From: Oxalobacteraceae sp. CFBP 13730
GTDB lineage: Bacteria; Pseudomonadota; Gammaproteobacteria; Burkholderiales; Burkholderiaceae_D
Assembly: GCA_014841835.1 (NCBI GenBank)
Contig: JACYUQ010000002.1
Location: forward strand, 434,001-498,000
Direction: 5' to 3'
Length of the DNA stretch: 64,000 nt
In this document: one piece after another, positions 44,124 to 55,779 of the stretch
How the letters are laid out: every line of letters starts with the position of its first letter
Numbering within the stretch: the first letter of the stretch is position 1
Position numbers and translations under genes: made by a program
The notes under the pieces: generated by a model
Seen by the model: the letters and a program-made list of their open reading frames with translations, nothing else
What the model was told of the DNA's origin: nothing
Database searches by the model: none

Positions 44124-45253
44124 GCGGGGCCGACTCCGGAAAACATGGGGGCATTCTGTTCGAGCGCGCCGGTTGGCAGCGCCTTGGCGCGTTTGGCCGC
44201 AGCAAAATCGAGCATGCGGTCGATGGCGCGTTTGGCTTGCAGGCCGACGGCAGGATCGACATGTACTTCGTTGCCGCCCGCTTCGAGCACCTCGGCCAGA
44301 TTGCGCAGGCCGTTCATCGCCATCCACGGGCAATGCGCGCAACTCTTGCAGGTCGCGCTGTTGCCGGCGGTTGGCGCCTCGATGAAGGTCTTGCCGGGCG
44401 CGGCCATCTTCATCTTGTGCAGGATGCCGTTATCGGTGGCGACGATGAAATGGGTGGCGTCCAGCGTCTGCGCGGCATTGATCAGCTGCGTGGTCGATCC
44501 GACCACGTCGGCCTGCGCCACGACGTTCGCGGGCGACTCCGGGTGCACGAGCACCTTGGCCAGCGGGTACTCGGCCTTGAGCAGGTCGAGTTCGATGCCC
44601 TTGAACTCGTCGTGCACGAGGCACGAGCCCTGCCACAGCAGCATGTCGGCGCCGGTCTTGGTCTGGATGTACGAGCCCAGGTGGCGGTCGGGCGCCCACA
44701 GGATTTTCTTGCCCTGCGCGTGCAGCTCGGCCACGATATCCAGGCCGATGGACGACGTCACCATCCAGTCGGCGCGCGCTTTGACGGCGGCGCTGGTGTT
44801 GGCGTAGACGACAACGGTGCGGTCGGGATGCTGGTCGCAGAACGCCGCGAATTCGTCGGCCGGGCAGCCCAGATCGAGCGAACAGGTCGCGTCGAGATCG
44901 GGCATCAGGATGGTTTTTTCGGGGCTGAGGATCTTGGCCGTCTCGCCCATGAAGCGTACGCCGGCGACAACAAGGGTCTGCGCAGCATGGTCACGGCCGA
45001 AGCGCGCCATTTCGAGCGAGTCGGATACGCAGCCGCCCGTTTCTTCGGCCAGGTCCTGCAGGTCGGCGTCCACGTAATAATGGGCGACAAGGACTGCGCC
45101 TTTTTCTTTCAGCAGGCGCCGGATCTTGTCCTTGAGCGCGTTGCGTTCGGCCAGTTCGGGCGCGCTGGGGATGCGTGCCCAGGCCTCGGCGGTGCAGGCC
45201 AGACCGGCCTGGGGCCGGTCGTATTCGTAGGTCTTGATCGGTACGGTGTCCAT
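44120..45253 (-). CDS. nadA: Quinolinate synthase NadA
   Basis: A 377-aa [4Fe-4S] enzyme condensing iminoaspartate with dihydroxyacetone phosphate to quinolinate. Landmarks: [20 protein letters not shown] with the first cluster Cys region [98 protein letters not shown] and the final [15 protein letters not shown] Cys cluster. First gene of nadA-nadC. Typical full-length betaproteobacterial NadA. Confidence 0.97.
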   Translation of the reverse strand: MDTVPIKTYEYDRPQAGLACTAEAWARIPSAPELAERNALKDKIRRLLKEKGAVLVAHYYVDADLQDLAEETGGCVSDSLEMARFGRDHAAQTLVVAGVRFMGETAKILSPEKTILMPDLDATCSLDLGCPADEFAAFCDQHPDRTVVVYANTSAAVKARADWMVTSSIGLDIVAELHAQGKKILWAPDRHLGSYIQTKTGADMLLWQGSCLVHDEFKGIELDLLKAEYPLAKVLVHPESPANVVAQADVVGSTTQLINAAQTLDATHFIVATDNGILHKMKMAAPGKTFIEAPTAGNSATCKSCAHCPWMAMNGLRNLAEVLEAGGNEVHVDPAVGLQAKRAIDRMLDFAAAKRAKALPTGALEQNAPMFSGVGPA

Positions 45254-45313
45254 ACTCTTCTCGGTCTCATTGGCAGGAGACGCGCCGGACGCGCGCCCCT
45301 GCCAGTTCCTGCA

Positions 45314-46915
<1,602 letters not shown>

Positions 46916-47018
46916 TGTATGACCCCAAAAAGCGTATTTGATTAACCGGCTATTTTACCATCGCATGCCCTGCAGGGCGAATGGGCTGGATTGGCGGGCG
47001 CCGTTGCCTCGCGGGCCT

Positions 47019-47936
47019 TCAAGCGCGGCGCACGGTCGGGTAGTCCGACAGCAGCAGGCTGAAGCCATCAGCGTCCGACTGCAGGTGCCCCTGCGCGCCA
47101 AACGGGATCGTGACGCGCCGTGGAATATGGCCAAAACTCAGCCCTGTGAGCACGGGCACCGGCAACGTGCGGCGCACATACGCCAGCATCGCCTCGAAAT
47201 CGTAGCCATTGTCGAGCGGCCCCAGGCGGTAGCCGGAAAAGTCGCCCAGCACCACCGCCTGCTGATGCTCGAGTACGCCCGCCTGCGTCAGCTGCAGCAG
47301 CAGGCGCTCGACGCGGTACGGGTGTTCGCTGACGTCTTCGAGCCACAGGATGCCGCCGTCGATCCGCGGAAAGTATGGCGTGCCGACGAGCGAGCCGATC
47401 ATCGCGAGATTGCCGCCCCAGACCGTGCCGCGCACGTCGAGCTGCGGGTTGCCGCTGACCGTCTCGCGGATCGTGTGCGTGGTACCGCTAAGGCAGGCCC
47501 AGAAATCGTCGAGCGTGAACGGGACCGGCGCTTCGGCGCCGAAGTCACCGGCCACCATCGGCCCGGCGTAACTGAGCGCACCGGTCCTGGCCATCAGGCC
47601 CATGTGCAGCGCCGTGACATCGGAAAAGCCGACGACGATCTTGCCGCTGGCGGCAATCGCGTCGAAGTCGATGGCCGGCAGCAGGCGGCTGATGCCGTAA
47701 CCGCCGCGCAGCGCGATGATCAGGTGGATGTCGGGGTCAGCCACAGCCGCATGCAATTGCGCGAGGCGCGCTTCGTCGGTGCCGCCAAAACGCTGGTGCA
47801 GGCAGCTGTGATCGTAATAATTGCGGACCAGGCAGCCCTGCGCTTCAAAGCGTGCGATGGCGCGCTCGACGGCGAGCGGATCGTTGGTGCAGCCGGCGGG
47901 CGCCACGATGGCGATGCCGAGACGGGATGTGATCAC
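47019..47936 (-). CDS. ldcA: LD-carboxypeptidase (peptidase S66, LdcA-like)
   Basis: A 305-aa muramoyltetrapeptide carboxypeptidase that trims the terminal D-Ala from tetrapeptides in peptidoglycan recycling. GTG 47936 gives the family's usual start (RLGIAIVAPAG) and length; GTG 47987 is possible. Motifs: LIIALRGGYGISRLLPAIDF with the nucleophile-elbow region, VVGFSDVTALHMGL, GTVWGGNLAMIGSLVGTPYF, LWLEDVSEHPYRVERLLLQL (catalytic Glu), LSFGHIPRRVTIPFG (catalytic His). No signal peptide, so cytoplasmic. Confidence 0.92.
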   Translation of the reverse strand: MITSRLGIAIVAPAGCTNDPLAVERAIARFEAQGCLVRNYYDHSCLHQRFGGTDEARLAQLHAAVADPDIHLIIALRGGYGISRLLPAIDFDAIAASGKIVVGFSDVTALHMGLMARTGALSYAGPMVAGDFGAEAPVPFTLDDFWACLSGTTHTIRETVSGNPQLDVRGTVWGGNLAMIGSLVGTPYFPRIDGGILWLEDVSEHPYRVERLLLQLTQAGVLEHQQAVVLGDFSGYRLGPLDNGYDFEAMLAYVRRTLPVPVLTGLSFGHIPRRVTIPFGAQGHLQSDADGFSLLLSDYPTVRRA

Positions 47937-48038
47937 GGGTGGCGAGAAGACGGTAGGTGGAATCTGGAAACATCTTACCGCGCTCACCAGTGCGGATCAA
48001 GGTCGGCCGGCAGCGCCAGCCACCTCACCCGCGAAGGA

Positions 48039-48996
<958 letters not shown>

Positions 48997-49027
48997 TGCT
49001 GCTTTATCAGGTAATTGGGTAAGTAAA

Positions 49028-49663
49028 TCAGGGAATCTGGAGCAGCTTGTGAGTCTGCAGGCTCAGCTTCCATTTCGGATTGGCGCGGCACGTCTCGATG
49101 GCCAGGCGGATATTTTGCGCCGCAAGCGGGCCATCCATCGCCTGCACGAAAAAGTGCTCGAAATCGAGGCGCTCGTACGCCGCCAGGTCTTGCCCGATCT
49201 GCGGGATGACCACCTTGATTTCGCTGCCTTTTTCCACCACCAGCGTCGAACCCATCTTGGGGCTGACGCAGATCCAGTCGACGCCATCGGGCACCGGCAG
49301 CGTGCCATTCGTTTCGATGGCAATGGTAAAGCCGCGTGCATGCATGGCGTCGATCAGTGCCGCGTCGAGTTGCAGCAGCGGTTCGCCGCCAGTAAACACG
49401 ACGTATTTGCTGGCCGGATAGGTGGCAGGCCAGAGGCCGTCGATCTCGGCAGCCAGCAGCGCAGCCTCCTTGAACTTGCCGCCGCGCTCGCCATCGGTGC
49501 CAACGAAATCGGTGTCGCAGAACTGGCAGATCGAGGTCGCGCGATCCTGCTCGCGCCCGGTCCACAAATTGCAGCCGGAAAAACGGCAGAACACGGCTGG
49601 CCGGCCGGCATGGGCGCCCTCGCCCTGCAAGGTGTAGAAGATCTCTTTAATGCTGTAAGTCAC
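49028..49663 (-). CDS. queE: 7-carboxy-7-deazaguanine synthase QueE
   Basis: A 211-aa radical-SAM enzyme making 7-carboxy-7-deazaguanine in queuosine synthesis. It starts MTYSIKEIFYTLQGEGAHAG. The iron-sulfur cysteines are spaced C-x14-C-x2-C (CNLW...SICQFCDTDF), the Burkholderia-type variant with an insertion compared with the usual CX3CX2C. Other marks: VVFTGGEPLLQLDAALI (SAM-binding GGEP), IAIETNGTLPVPDGVDWICV, SPKMGS, FVQAMDGP. First gene of queE-queD-tadA. Confidence 0.96.
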   Translation of the reverse strand: MTYSIKEIFYTLQGEGAHAGRPAVFCRFSGCNLWTGREQDRATSICQFCDTDFVGTDGERGGKFKEAALLAAEIDGLWPATYPASKYVVFTGGEPLLQLDAALIDAMHARGFTIAIETNGTLPVPDGVDWICVSPKMGSTLVVEKGSEIKVVIPQIGQDLAAYERLDFEHFFVQAMDGPLAAQNIRLAIETCRANPKWKLSLQTHKLLQIP

Positions 49664-49835
49664 GTTAGGCCTTTCGTCAACCTTCCATTATAACGCGGTG
49701 CATTCGCCGGCGCAGCGGATGTCATCGATCGCCGGGGTCGTGTCGGAAACGTCAGGTTTGAGACTGCACAATATTCCTACGGGAGCCGAGCGGTAAGTTC
49801 TTACGGAAACTTCCGAATCCTACCTGAGGGCAACC

Positions 49836-50774
49836 ATGAACAAACACACGTTTTTGCTGGCGACCATGCCCTTCGTCGCCTGCGGCGCCGGCGCCAGCGA
49901 CGCCCATTTCATGGTGCCGCTGCCCCTTCGCAGCGCGCCACCGGAACTCCTGGCCTGCATCATGGTGACCATGGCAGGTCTGCTGCTGGCATGCCTGAGC
50001 CTGCGGCGCAGCCTGGGTCTTGAGGAGCGCGCCCGCACACTGCACGGGCAGTTGCTGGCCGAACGCGAAGCACGCGCACAGTCCGAACAGGCATTGGCCG
50101 ACAACCACGACGTCGTGTACCGCCTGGTACGCCAGAATGAAGACGTGCGCGACAGCGAGCGCACCCGGATTGCACGCGACCTTCACAACGAACTCGGGCG
50201 CCGCCTGCTGGTACTGCGCACCGAACTGGCCAGTCTGCATGACAGTGCCACCACTGCGCAGGCGCCGGCGCTGGCCAGTCGGCTGGAGCACGCGATCACG
50301 CACATCGACGGCGCGCTCGGCGCCGTGCGTGCGGTGACAAGTGGCCTGCGCGGATTCGGTCCCGGGGACGGCCTGCGCCATGCGCTCGAACGGTGCCTGG
50401 CCGAACACGCGCACCTGTACGGCATGCGCTACCGCTTCGAAGCCGGCATCGATCCCAGCTCGCGCGCGGGCCAGGATCGCGGCGCGCGGCTGGCCGTGTT
50501 TCGCGTGCTGCAGGATGTGCTCGCCACTGCTGCACGGGTCCAGCACGGTGAACTGCACGTGCGGCTGCTGGAAAACGCCGGTTCGCTGGGACTGGAAATC
50601 GATGGTTGCGCGAGCGCTGCGGACGAGGTCGCCTCATTGTCGGCGGAGCTGATCGACCAGATCCGCGCCATGGGTGGCGTCCTGCGCGTGATTTCCATCG
50701 CCGGGCATGCCGGCCGCTGGTCACTGTCACTCCCAGTCCAGAATCGCGCCGCCGAACTGGCCCCGGTTGCCTGA
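49836..50774 (+). CDS. Degenerate NarX-type sensor histidine kinase
   Basis: A 312-aa membrane protein with a signal-like start, one membrane span (PPELLACIMVTMAGLLLACL) and a coiled coil (EERARTLHGQLLAEREARAQ). The dimerisation box ERTRIARDLHNELGRRLLVL contains the phospho-acceptor His as in HisKA_3 kinases. The ATPase domain is degenerate: the N-box reads FRVLQDVLATAARV without the conserved Asn, and the G1 box is reduced to LEIDGCASAADE. It may therefore be a phosphatase, a receiver of phosphate or a pseudokinase. No response regulator is adjacent. GAGGGCAACC precedes the ATG. Confidence 0.7.
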   Translation: MNKHTFLLATMPFVACGAGASDAHFMVPLPLRSAPPELLACIMVTMAGLLLACLSLRRSLGLEERARTLHGQLLAEREARAQSEQALADNHDVVYRLVRQNEDVRDSERTRIARDLHNELGRRLLVLRTELASLHDSATTAQAPALASRLEHAITHIDGALGAVRAVTSGLRGFGPGDGLRHALERCLAEHAHLYGMRYRFEAGIDPSSRAGQDRGARLAVFRVLQDVLATAARVQHGELHVRLLENAGSLGLEIDGCASAADEVASLSAELIDQIRAMGGVLRVISIAGHAGRWSLSLPVQNRAAELAPVA

Positions 50775-50794
50775 CGCAATTCGCTGGCGCCAGG

Positions 50795-50826
50795 TACCTG
50801 GCGCAGTTACCTGGCGCAGTTACCTG
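50795..50826 (+). repeat. 13-bp tandem repeat TACCTGGCGCAGT
   Basis: Two full copies (50795-50807, 50808-50820) and a six-base start of a third, in the intergenic space before the diguanylate cyclase gene. Possibly a simple slippage product; no regulator is implied. Confidence 0.6.
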
Positions 50827-50985
50827 ATCCAGGTGCGACCGCACCACCGTGTACGTTAAACACAACGCTCGAACCTCCTTGCTAAAGATCAATAGCGTGT
50901 CTTGATGCAGGTAGCAGAATCGGTTCCTGACGGCAGCCACCTGGTTGCCGCAAACCGAAGCGCCACCAATCGCAGAGGACTGCTC

Positions 50986-51978
50986 ATGATCAACACAAGC
51001 AGCAGCGCCGCCTATCCGACCATCCTGCTCCAGGATGTCGCCTTCGTCGGTCAGTTGATGGAAAGCCTGTCGGTACCGGTCTTCGTGCTCGATACCCATG
51101 CGCGCGTGACGATCTGGAACCGTGCCTGCGAGCACCTGACGGGCGTGGCAGCGACCGAGGTACTTGGCACGACCGACCATTGGCGCAGCTTCTATGACGT
51201 GCAACGCCCCACCCTGGCCGATCTCGTCCTGCGCACCCGCGGCGAGCCGCCCCGTGCGGGCGACAGCAATGACATCACGACTGACGACGGACGCACCCAG
51301 CCCGGCTTGTCCATCGAGAGCTGGTGCGACATGCCCCGCGCCGGCCGCCGCCGTTACCTGGCGGCCGATGCCAGCCCGATCTTCGGCGCCAATGGCCAGC
51401 TGTCGGCGGTGGTCGAAACACTGCGCGATCTCACCGATGAAAAGATGGCCCAGGCCGCGCTGGAACAACTGGCCACCCGCGACGGCCTGACCGGCCTGGC
51501 CAACCGGCGCTGCTTCGACGACACGCTGGAAGCGGAATGGGCGCGTGCCCTGCGCCAGATGCAGCCACTGTCGCTGTTGATGGTCGACGTCGATAATTTC
51601 AAGGCCTACAACGATGCACACGGTCACCTGGGCGGCGACGAATGCCTGAAGCGCGTCGCACGCGCGGTTGCCAGTGAAATGCGCGCCAACGACCTGGTGG
51701 CGCGCTACGGTGGTGAAGAGTTCGCCGTGGTGCTGCCGAACCAGTCGCTCAAGGGGGCAGCCATCGTCGCCGAGCGGATCCGCTCCCGGGTCGAGCAACT
51801 GCAGCTGCCGTGCTGCTTTGCCTCGGGCCACGTCACAGTATCGATCGGCGCGGCCACGGCCATCGCCGGCCCCGACAACCATGCGAACCAGCTCGTGGCC
51901 ATTGCCGATGCCGCGCTGTACCGTGCCAAACATCTGGGACGTAATCGTATCAGCCTGCCGATGACCGAAGCGGCCTGA
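50986..51978 (+). CDS. PAS-GGDEF diguanylate cyclase
   Basis: A 330-aa cytosolic enzyme making cyclic di-GMP from GTP. ATG 50986 follows AGAGGA; an upstream ATG at 50905 is less likely. PAS domain about 20-150 (FVGQLMESLSVPVFVLDTHA, VTIWNRACEHLTGVAATEVL). GGDEF domain 165-325: TRDGLTGLANRRCFDDTL, LLMVDVDNFKAYNDAHGHLG, RYGGEEFAVVLPNQ (catalytic GGEEF), VTVSIGAATAI, ADAALYRAKHLGRNRI. The RxxD inhibitory site is not evident (no RxxD five residues before GGEEF). It ends at a strong terminator shared with the convergent stress protein. Confidence 0.93.
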   Translation: MINTSSSAAYPTILLQDVAFVGQLMESLSVPVFVLDTHARVTIWNRACEHLTGVAATEVLGTTDHWRSFYDVQRPTLADLVLRTRGEPPRAGDSNDITTDDGRTQPGLSIESWCDMPRAGRRRYLAADASPIFGANGQLSAVVETLRDLTDEKMAQAALEQLATRDGLTGLANRRCFDDTLEAEWARALRQMQPLSLLMVDVDNFKAYNDAHGHLGGDECLKRVARAVASEMRANDLVARYGGEEFAVVLPNQSLKGAAIVAERIRSRVEQLQLPCCFASGHVTVSIGAATAIAGPDNHANQLVAIADAALYRAKHLGRNRISLPMTEAA

Positions 51979-52057
51979 ACGACCTGATACGGTTTCGTGT
52001 CAGCCCGTAAGGCGGACGGCTATGCCGTCCACCCTGCCCCGAGGCAACAGGCAAAAA

Positions 52058-52083
52058 AAAACGGCGCCCACTGGCGCCGTTTT
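52058..52083. terminator. Bidirectional Rho-independent terminator
   Basis: AAAACGGCGCC-CACT-GGCGCCGTTTT preceded by a further A run, so both strands read a GC stem followed by T residues. It separates the convergent GGDEF and stress-protein genes. Confidence 0.9.
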
Positions 52084-52112
52084 CATTGGTACTTCCCTGG
52101 TGCGTGATGCGC

Positions 52113-53828
52113 TTAACGCATCATGCGTTCCCAGCCGTGACGAACTGCCGACTTCATCTTGTCCCAGGTCGACTGTTCACCCGGATAACGGTTGTCCCAA
52201 TCGCTGCGCAGATCGGCTTCGACTTCGGTCCATGGACGGTTGCGGTACTTTTCTTCACGCGCCATCTCGGTACCGTAGTTATAGGCCGGACGGAATTCGT
52301 CGTATGCGCCACCGGTGCTGCCGTAGACCGAATTCCAGTGGTTGCGGTAGTAGACGTCGTCGTCATTGTCGTCGGTCATCTTGTCCCAGCCATGACGCAC
52401 GGCATTCTTGACGCGATCCCAGGCCGACGGCTCGCTGCTGTCGCTGCCGGTGGTGGAAAATTCGCGGGTGCCGTCGATGCGGTTATCCCAGCCCGTGCGC
52501 AGGTCGGTCTCGACATCGTCCCATGGACGGTTACGGTACAGCTCGTTGCGGCGCATTTCGGTGCCGTACGAGTAGGCCGGCTTCAGGTCGTCGTACTTTT
52601 CGCCGGTCGACGCATAGGTGCTGTCGTAGTGGCTGCGGTATTGGTCGTCGTTGTCATCACCCGTCATGCGTTCCCAGCCGTGACGCACGGCCGCCTTCAT
52701 CTTTTCCCAGGTCGATGGCTCGCCACCGGTGGCGTAACGGCTGTCCCAGTCGTTGCGCAGGTCGGCTTCGATATCGTCCCATGCACCATTGGTGTAACGG
52801 CCGCTGCGGGCAGCTTCGCTACCGTAGCTGTAGGCCGGTGCGTACTCGTCGTACGATGCGCCGGTGGTGGCGTAGGTGGTGTCGAAGTGATCGCGGTAAT
52901 AGGTGTCGTCGCCGCTGTAACCGCCCATGGCGCTGCTGCCCGAGCCCGATTCGAAACCGGTTGACGCGCTCATGGCGGCATCCGACTGACCGCGCGAGAA
53001 AATGCGCACGCCATTGCGCTGCTTGTCGGTGAAGTGCGTGCCGGTGTTGCCGACGCTGGTATCGCGCTGCAGCGAATCGCCGCGGTCCACTGCGGTCGAG
53101 CCCTGGCGGATCGAGCCTTCCAGAGCCGAACCCTGGATTGCCGTGTCACGCAGGGTCGAGCCTTGCAGCGACGTGCCGCCGGTTGCGGTCAGGCCGCTCT
53201 GGCCCAACGGTTCCTGGTGCGTCGAGTTGGTCAGATCGGCCGTGCCGAGCGATTCCTGGTGCTGGAACAGCTGACGGTCGCCTGGATTGTCCAGCGACGG
53301 GATCGCGGCCGCTTGCACCGAGCCCGCGCCGGTCGGGGTCGACTGCGCCGACATCGACGATGCCTGCTGCATGCCGATCGTGCTGCCGGCGTGCATGGCG
53401 CCGCTGCTGAAGCCGGTCGAGGCCAGATCTGGCGTGCCGCTCGACGTTTCGTCGATGTCGGTCGGGCCGTAGCGTTCGACGATGTCGGCGCCGCGCTCGA
53501 CTTCAGGCAGCGAACTGGCGACCAGCGTCAGCACATGGCGACCGCTGTTGACGGCGCCTTCGTAGCGATTGACGTGTTCAGCGTTATCGGAACCGAACAG
53601 GTCGCCGAAGAAATTCTTGATGCTGGCGGTGATGCCGGTGTCGCCGTCGGCGCTACGGGCGGTATCGAGGTCCGACGATGTGCTCAAGCTGTCGCTCTGG
53701 CCGATCGTGTCGGCTTCGGTCGACGACAACCGCACATCGGTGCGGGTAAAGCCCGACGACAGCAATTCGTTCAGTGCGTTCTGTGCATCCGTGCGGTTAT
53801 CGAACACCGCGACGAGAGTATGTTGCAT
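52113..53828 (-). CDS. Repeat-containing stress-type protein with GSP17M-like N-terminus
   Basis: A 571-aa hydrophilic protein. Residues 1-125 resemble the general stress protein 17M / YsnF-type domain (TLVAVFDNRTDAQNALNELL, HVLTLVASSLPEVERGADIV). The middle (125-300) is a Ser/Thr/Gly-rich disordered stretch with LQGSTLRD-IQGSALEGS-IRQGSTAV near-repeats. The last 270 residues contain three ~95-aa repeats, each with a Y..H..(Y/W).S.YA.TG start, PAYSYGTEM, W-D-D-(I/V)-E-x-DLR-x-(D/G)-WD and an ending KAAVRHGWERM. Such proteins are common in Burkholderiales and linked to desiccation or envelope stress, by genomic context only. No signal peptide. Confidence 0.75.
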   Translation of the reverse strand: MQHTLVAVFDNRTDAQNALNELLSSGFTRTDVRLSSTEADTIGQSDSLSTSSDLDTARSADGDTGITASIKNFFGDLFGSDNAEHVNRYEGAVNSGRHVLTLVASSLPEVERGADIVERYGPTDIDETSSGTPDLASTGFSSGAMHAGSTIGMQQASSMSAQSTPTGAGSVQAAAIPSLDNPGDRQLFQHQESLGTADLTNSTHQEPLGQSGLTATGGTSLQGSTLRDTAIQGSALEGSIRQGSTAVDRGDSLQRDTSVGNTGTHFTDKQRNGVRIFSRGQSDAAMSASTGFESGSGSSAMGGYSGDDTYYRDHFDTTYATTGASYDEYAPAYSYGSEAARSGRYTNGAWDDIEADLRNDWDSRYATGGEPSTWEKMKAAVRHGWERMTGDDNDDQYRSHYDSTYASTGEKYDDLKPAYSYGTEMRRNELYRNRPWDDVETDLRTGWDNRIDGTREFSTTGSDSSEPSAWDRVKNAVRHGWDKMTDDNDDDVYYRNHWNSVYGSTGGAYDEFRPAYNYGTEMAREEKYRNRPWTEVEADLRSDWDNRYPGEQSTWDKMKSAVRHGWERMMR

Positions 53829-54106
53829 GGTCGTTCCTCCGAAAAATAGTGGATCTTGCGCGGGCGACGACGCCGCCGTTTCGTTCGCGCTATGTTGTCA
53901 ACATTACTCTATTCTCGTTGAAACTCGCGCACCATTGACGAGCGGAAATTTAGCGACGCGCAGCGCATGCATGGCGCACTCAATCGCGCACTCATAGCGC
54001 ACGCATGCAGAATGACAGCGCCATGACAGCAGAGTAGAAAAAGGAAGAAACCGCCTGGGAAGGATCAGGCGGTGTGCACACAGCGTGCGCTGGCAGCCGT
54101 GAGGAC

Positions 54107-54370
54107 TCAGGCGAAGGGATTGTCGATGGTCTTGACGTCCGGCGGTGGCAACTGCGCTGGCAATTCACGCGCTTCCAGCGCGGCCACGATCTCGCCCAGC
54201 ACGGCGTGCAGGCGGCGTGCATGTTCCAGACCCGGCACGTCGGCAGTCAGGTCGACGTCGCCCGACATCGTGATGCGGTCGAGCCGGTTTTCCAGCGTCA
54301 GGTCGCCGATGCCGATGACGTCGGCCTCATTGGCGAACGGGACAAAGCTGACCGGTTTTTTCTTGCTCAT
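54107..54370 (-). CDS. Small conserved-looking hypothetical protein
   Basis: An 87-aa protein with GGAGG before the ATG: MSKKKPVSFVPFANEADVIG, then DLTLENRLDRITMSGDVDLT, GLEHARRLHAVLGEIVAALE and a Pro-rich tail ending DNPFA. The helix pair and charged start suggest a compact cytosolic protein. It lies 12 bp after the nuclease gene on the same strand. The function is not known to me. The 278 bp upstream of the stress-protein gene (53829-54106) hold only its promoter region. Confidence 0.7.
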   Translation of the reverse strand: MSKKKPVSFVPFANEADVIGIGDLTLENRLDRITMSGDVDLTADVPGLEHARRLHAVLGEIVAALEARELPAQLPPPDVKTIDNPFA

Positions 54371-54382
54371 GGATCCTCCGTG

Positions 54383-55171
54383 TTATGAACGTTTCTTGGG
54401 TTGCTTGACCTTCGGCAAGCGCAGCATTCGCTCCTTTTGCTGCGTGCTCAACGATGGCAGCAATTCGATGCCGACGATGCGCTCGAGTTCGGCGACCGGC
54501 ACGACATTGATCGGCGCATCGGCCCGGTTTTCCGTCAGCCAGGCGGCGCCCAGGCGCTGGCGCGGGCTGTAGACCACCTTGTACAAATGGGTCGGCACGA
54601 TCACGTTGCCGACTTTTTTCAGGCTCGTGCCCAGGAACGCCGGACCGGTAATCACGTACAGTTCGCCTTCGGTCTTTGCCATCGTGCGCACGGCGCCCTC
54701 GATCGGCGCCCAGATCTTGCGGTTATGGTCGCGGTCTTGCGGGACCATGTTCGCCAGCGAAAAACTTTCACGCTGCGTGCGGCGATCGGGCATGTTCGCG
54801 TTCGGCGCCAGGTGGCCCCGATCAAAACCACTGCGGGCATAATCGGACAGCTCGGCGCGCTGGCCACGCGGCAGGCGCGTCTCGGCGTGGAATTTATCGT
54901 CGCGGTCGAGCCCCTGGGCACGCTTGAGATTATCGGCGCGCACATACTCGGCCGACCACAACGGCGTGCGGGTCACGCCCGAGTGCATGACGCCAAACAC
55001 GCCGTAGCACAGCTCGCGTGTGGACACCGCCAGCTTCTTGTTCTGGATTTCCGGCAGGCGGCCATCGAGGTAGTGTACGGGACAACTGGCGGCCTGGACG
55101 GCAGCAGACGCGAGCAGCGCGCCAGCAAATGCGATCCGGGCGACGGTACTGGCAAAAGACAATCGGAACAT
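54383..55171 (-). CDS. Secreted DNA/RNA non-specific endonuclease (NucA/NucM type)
   Basis: A 262-aa beta-beta-alpha-metal nuclease with a signal peptide (ARIAFAGALLASAAVQAASC). Active site: SGFDRGHLAPNANMPDRRTQ (DRGH with the general-base His), SLANMVPQDRDHNRKIWAPI (metal-binding Asn and the following QxxxxN pattern), then LYVITGPAF and VPTHLYKVVY. These enzymes cut single- and double-stranded nucleic acids outside the cell or in the periplasm for nutrition or to limit DNA uptake. It is co-directional with the 87-aa gene downstream. Confidence 0.92.
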   Translation of the reverse strand: MFRLSFASTVARIAFAGALLASAAVQAASCPVHYLDGRLPEIQNKKLAVSTRELCYGVFGVMHSGVTRTPLWSAEYVRADNLKRAQGLDRDDKFHAETRLPRGQRAELSDYARSGFDRGHLAPNANMPDRRTQRESFSLANMVPQDRDHNRKIWAPIEGAVRTMAKTEGELYVITGPAFLGTSLKKVGNVIVPTHLYKVVYSPRQRLGAAWLTENRADAPINVVPVAELERIVGIELLPSLSTQQKERMLRLPKVKQPKKRS

Positions 55172-55422
55172 GGTGATGACACAATCAAGGAAACAGCGGG
55201 CATTCTAGCCGAGCGACAATTCCCTGAGCATAAAATTCACGCCAGCCGGCGCGCCCCACGCGAACGGGTCCCCAGCGAACGGCTTCCCCGTGCTGCTGGA
55301 CGTCAGCTGCCGGCCCACTGGAGAGCGCACGTTGTTCGAGAGCGCAGCCTGCTTTGGCGTGCGCCCTGCCCGCATGCGCTGCGCCATAATCGGCACACAG
55401 CAAACCCTCCATGGAGACCAAG

Positions 55423-55668
55423 ATGACCGATCATGAACAACCAGAGCGCAAACCTGCCGGTGGCGAGCAGCAACGCTCCGAGAACCTGCTTCCGGGCGAA
55501 GAAGGTTTTGAAGACGGCCGCTTCGACGTTGCCGAAGAAGTCAGCCTCGAACAGCACTCCGACGAGGCGCGGCGGATCGGCCAGGCGCCGGGCAACGGCA
55601 TTGCCGACGCACTCCCCGAGGCGCTGACAACGCCGGTACCGTCGCGACCGGTGCCGGACAAGACCTGA
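55423..55668 (+). CDS. Small acidic hypothetical protein
   Basis: An 81-aa protein starting at ATG 55423, preceded by GGAGACCAAG; an in-frame ATG 12 bases earlier lacks a site. MTDHEQPERKPAGGEQQRSE, LLPGEEGFEDGRFDVAEEVS, then ARRIGQAPGNGIADALPEAL. Highly charged and probably disordered. It lies about 110 bp before the hybrid histidine kinase. Unknown family. Confidence 0.6.
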   Translation: MTDHEQPERKPAGGEQQRSENLLPGEEGFEDGRFDVAEEVSLEQHSDEARRIGQAPGNGIADALPEALTTPVPSRPVPDKT

Positions 55669-55779
55669 CAGCAGCGGGCCCCGATGCCGTCCTGGGCCTT
55701 GTATCCGCCGATTTGGAGATTGACACAGTTCCGACCGCACATTAAATTGTCAGACTTAACACACTCGTCAGCCAGGCGC

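Noticed and set aside
50795-50826. Tandem 13-bp repeat as a regulator binding array
   Set aside because: Only two full copies with no dyad symmetry and no consistent link to a promoter; simple duplication is enough.
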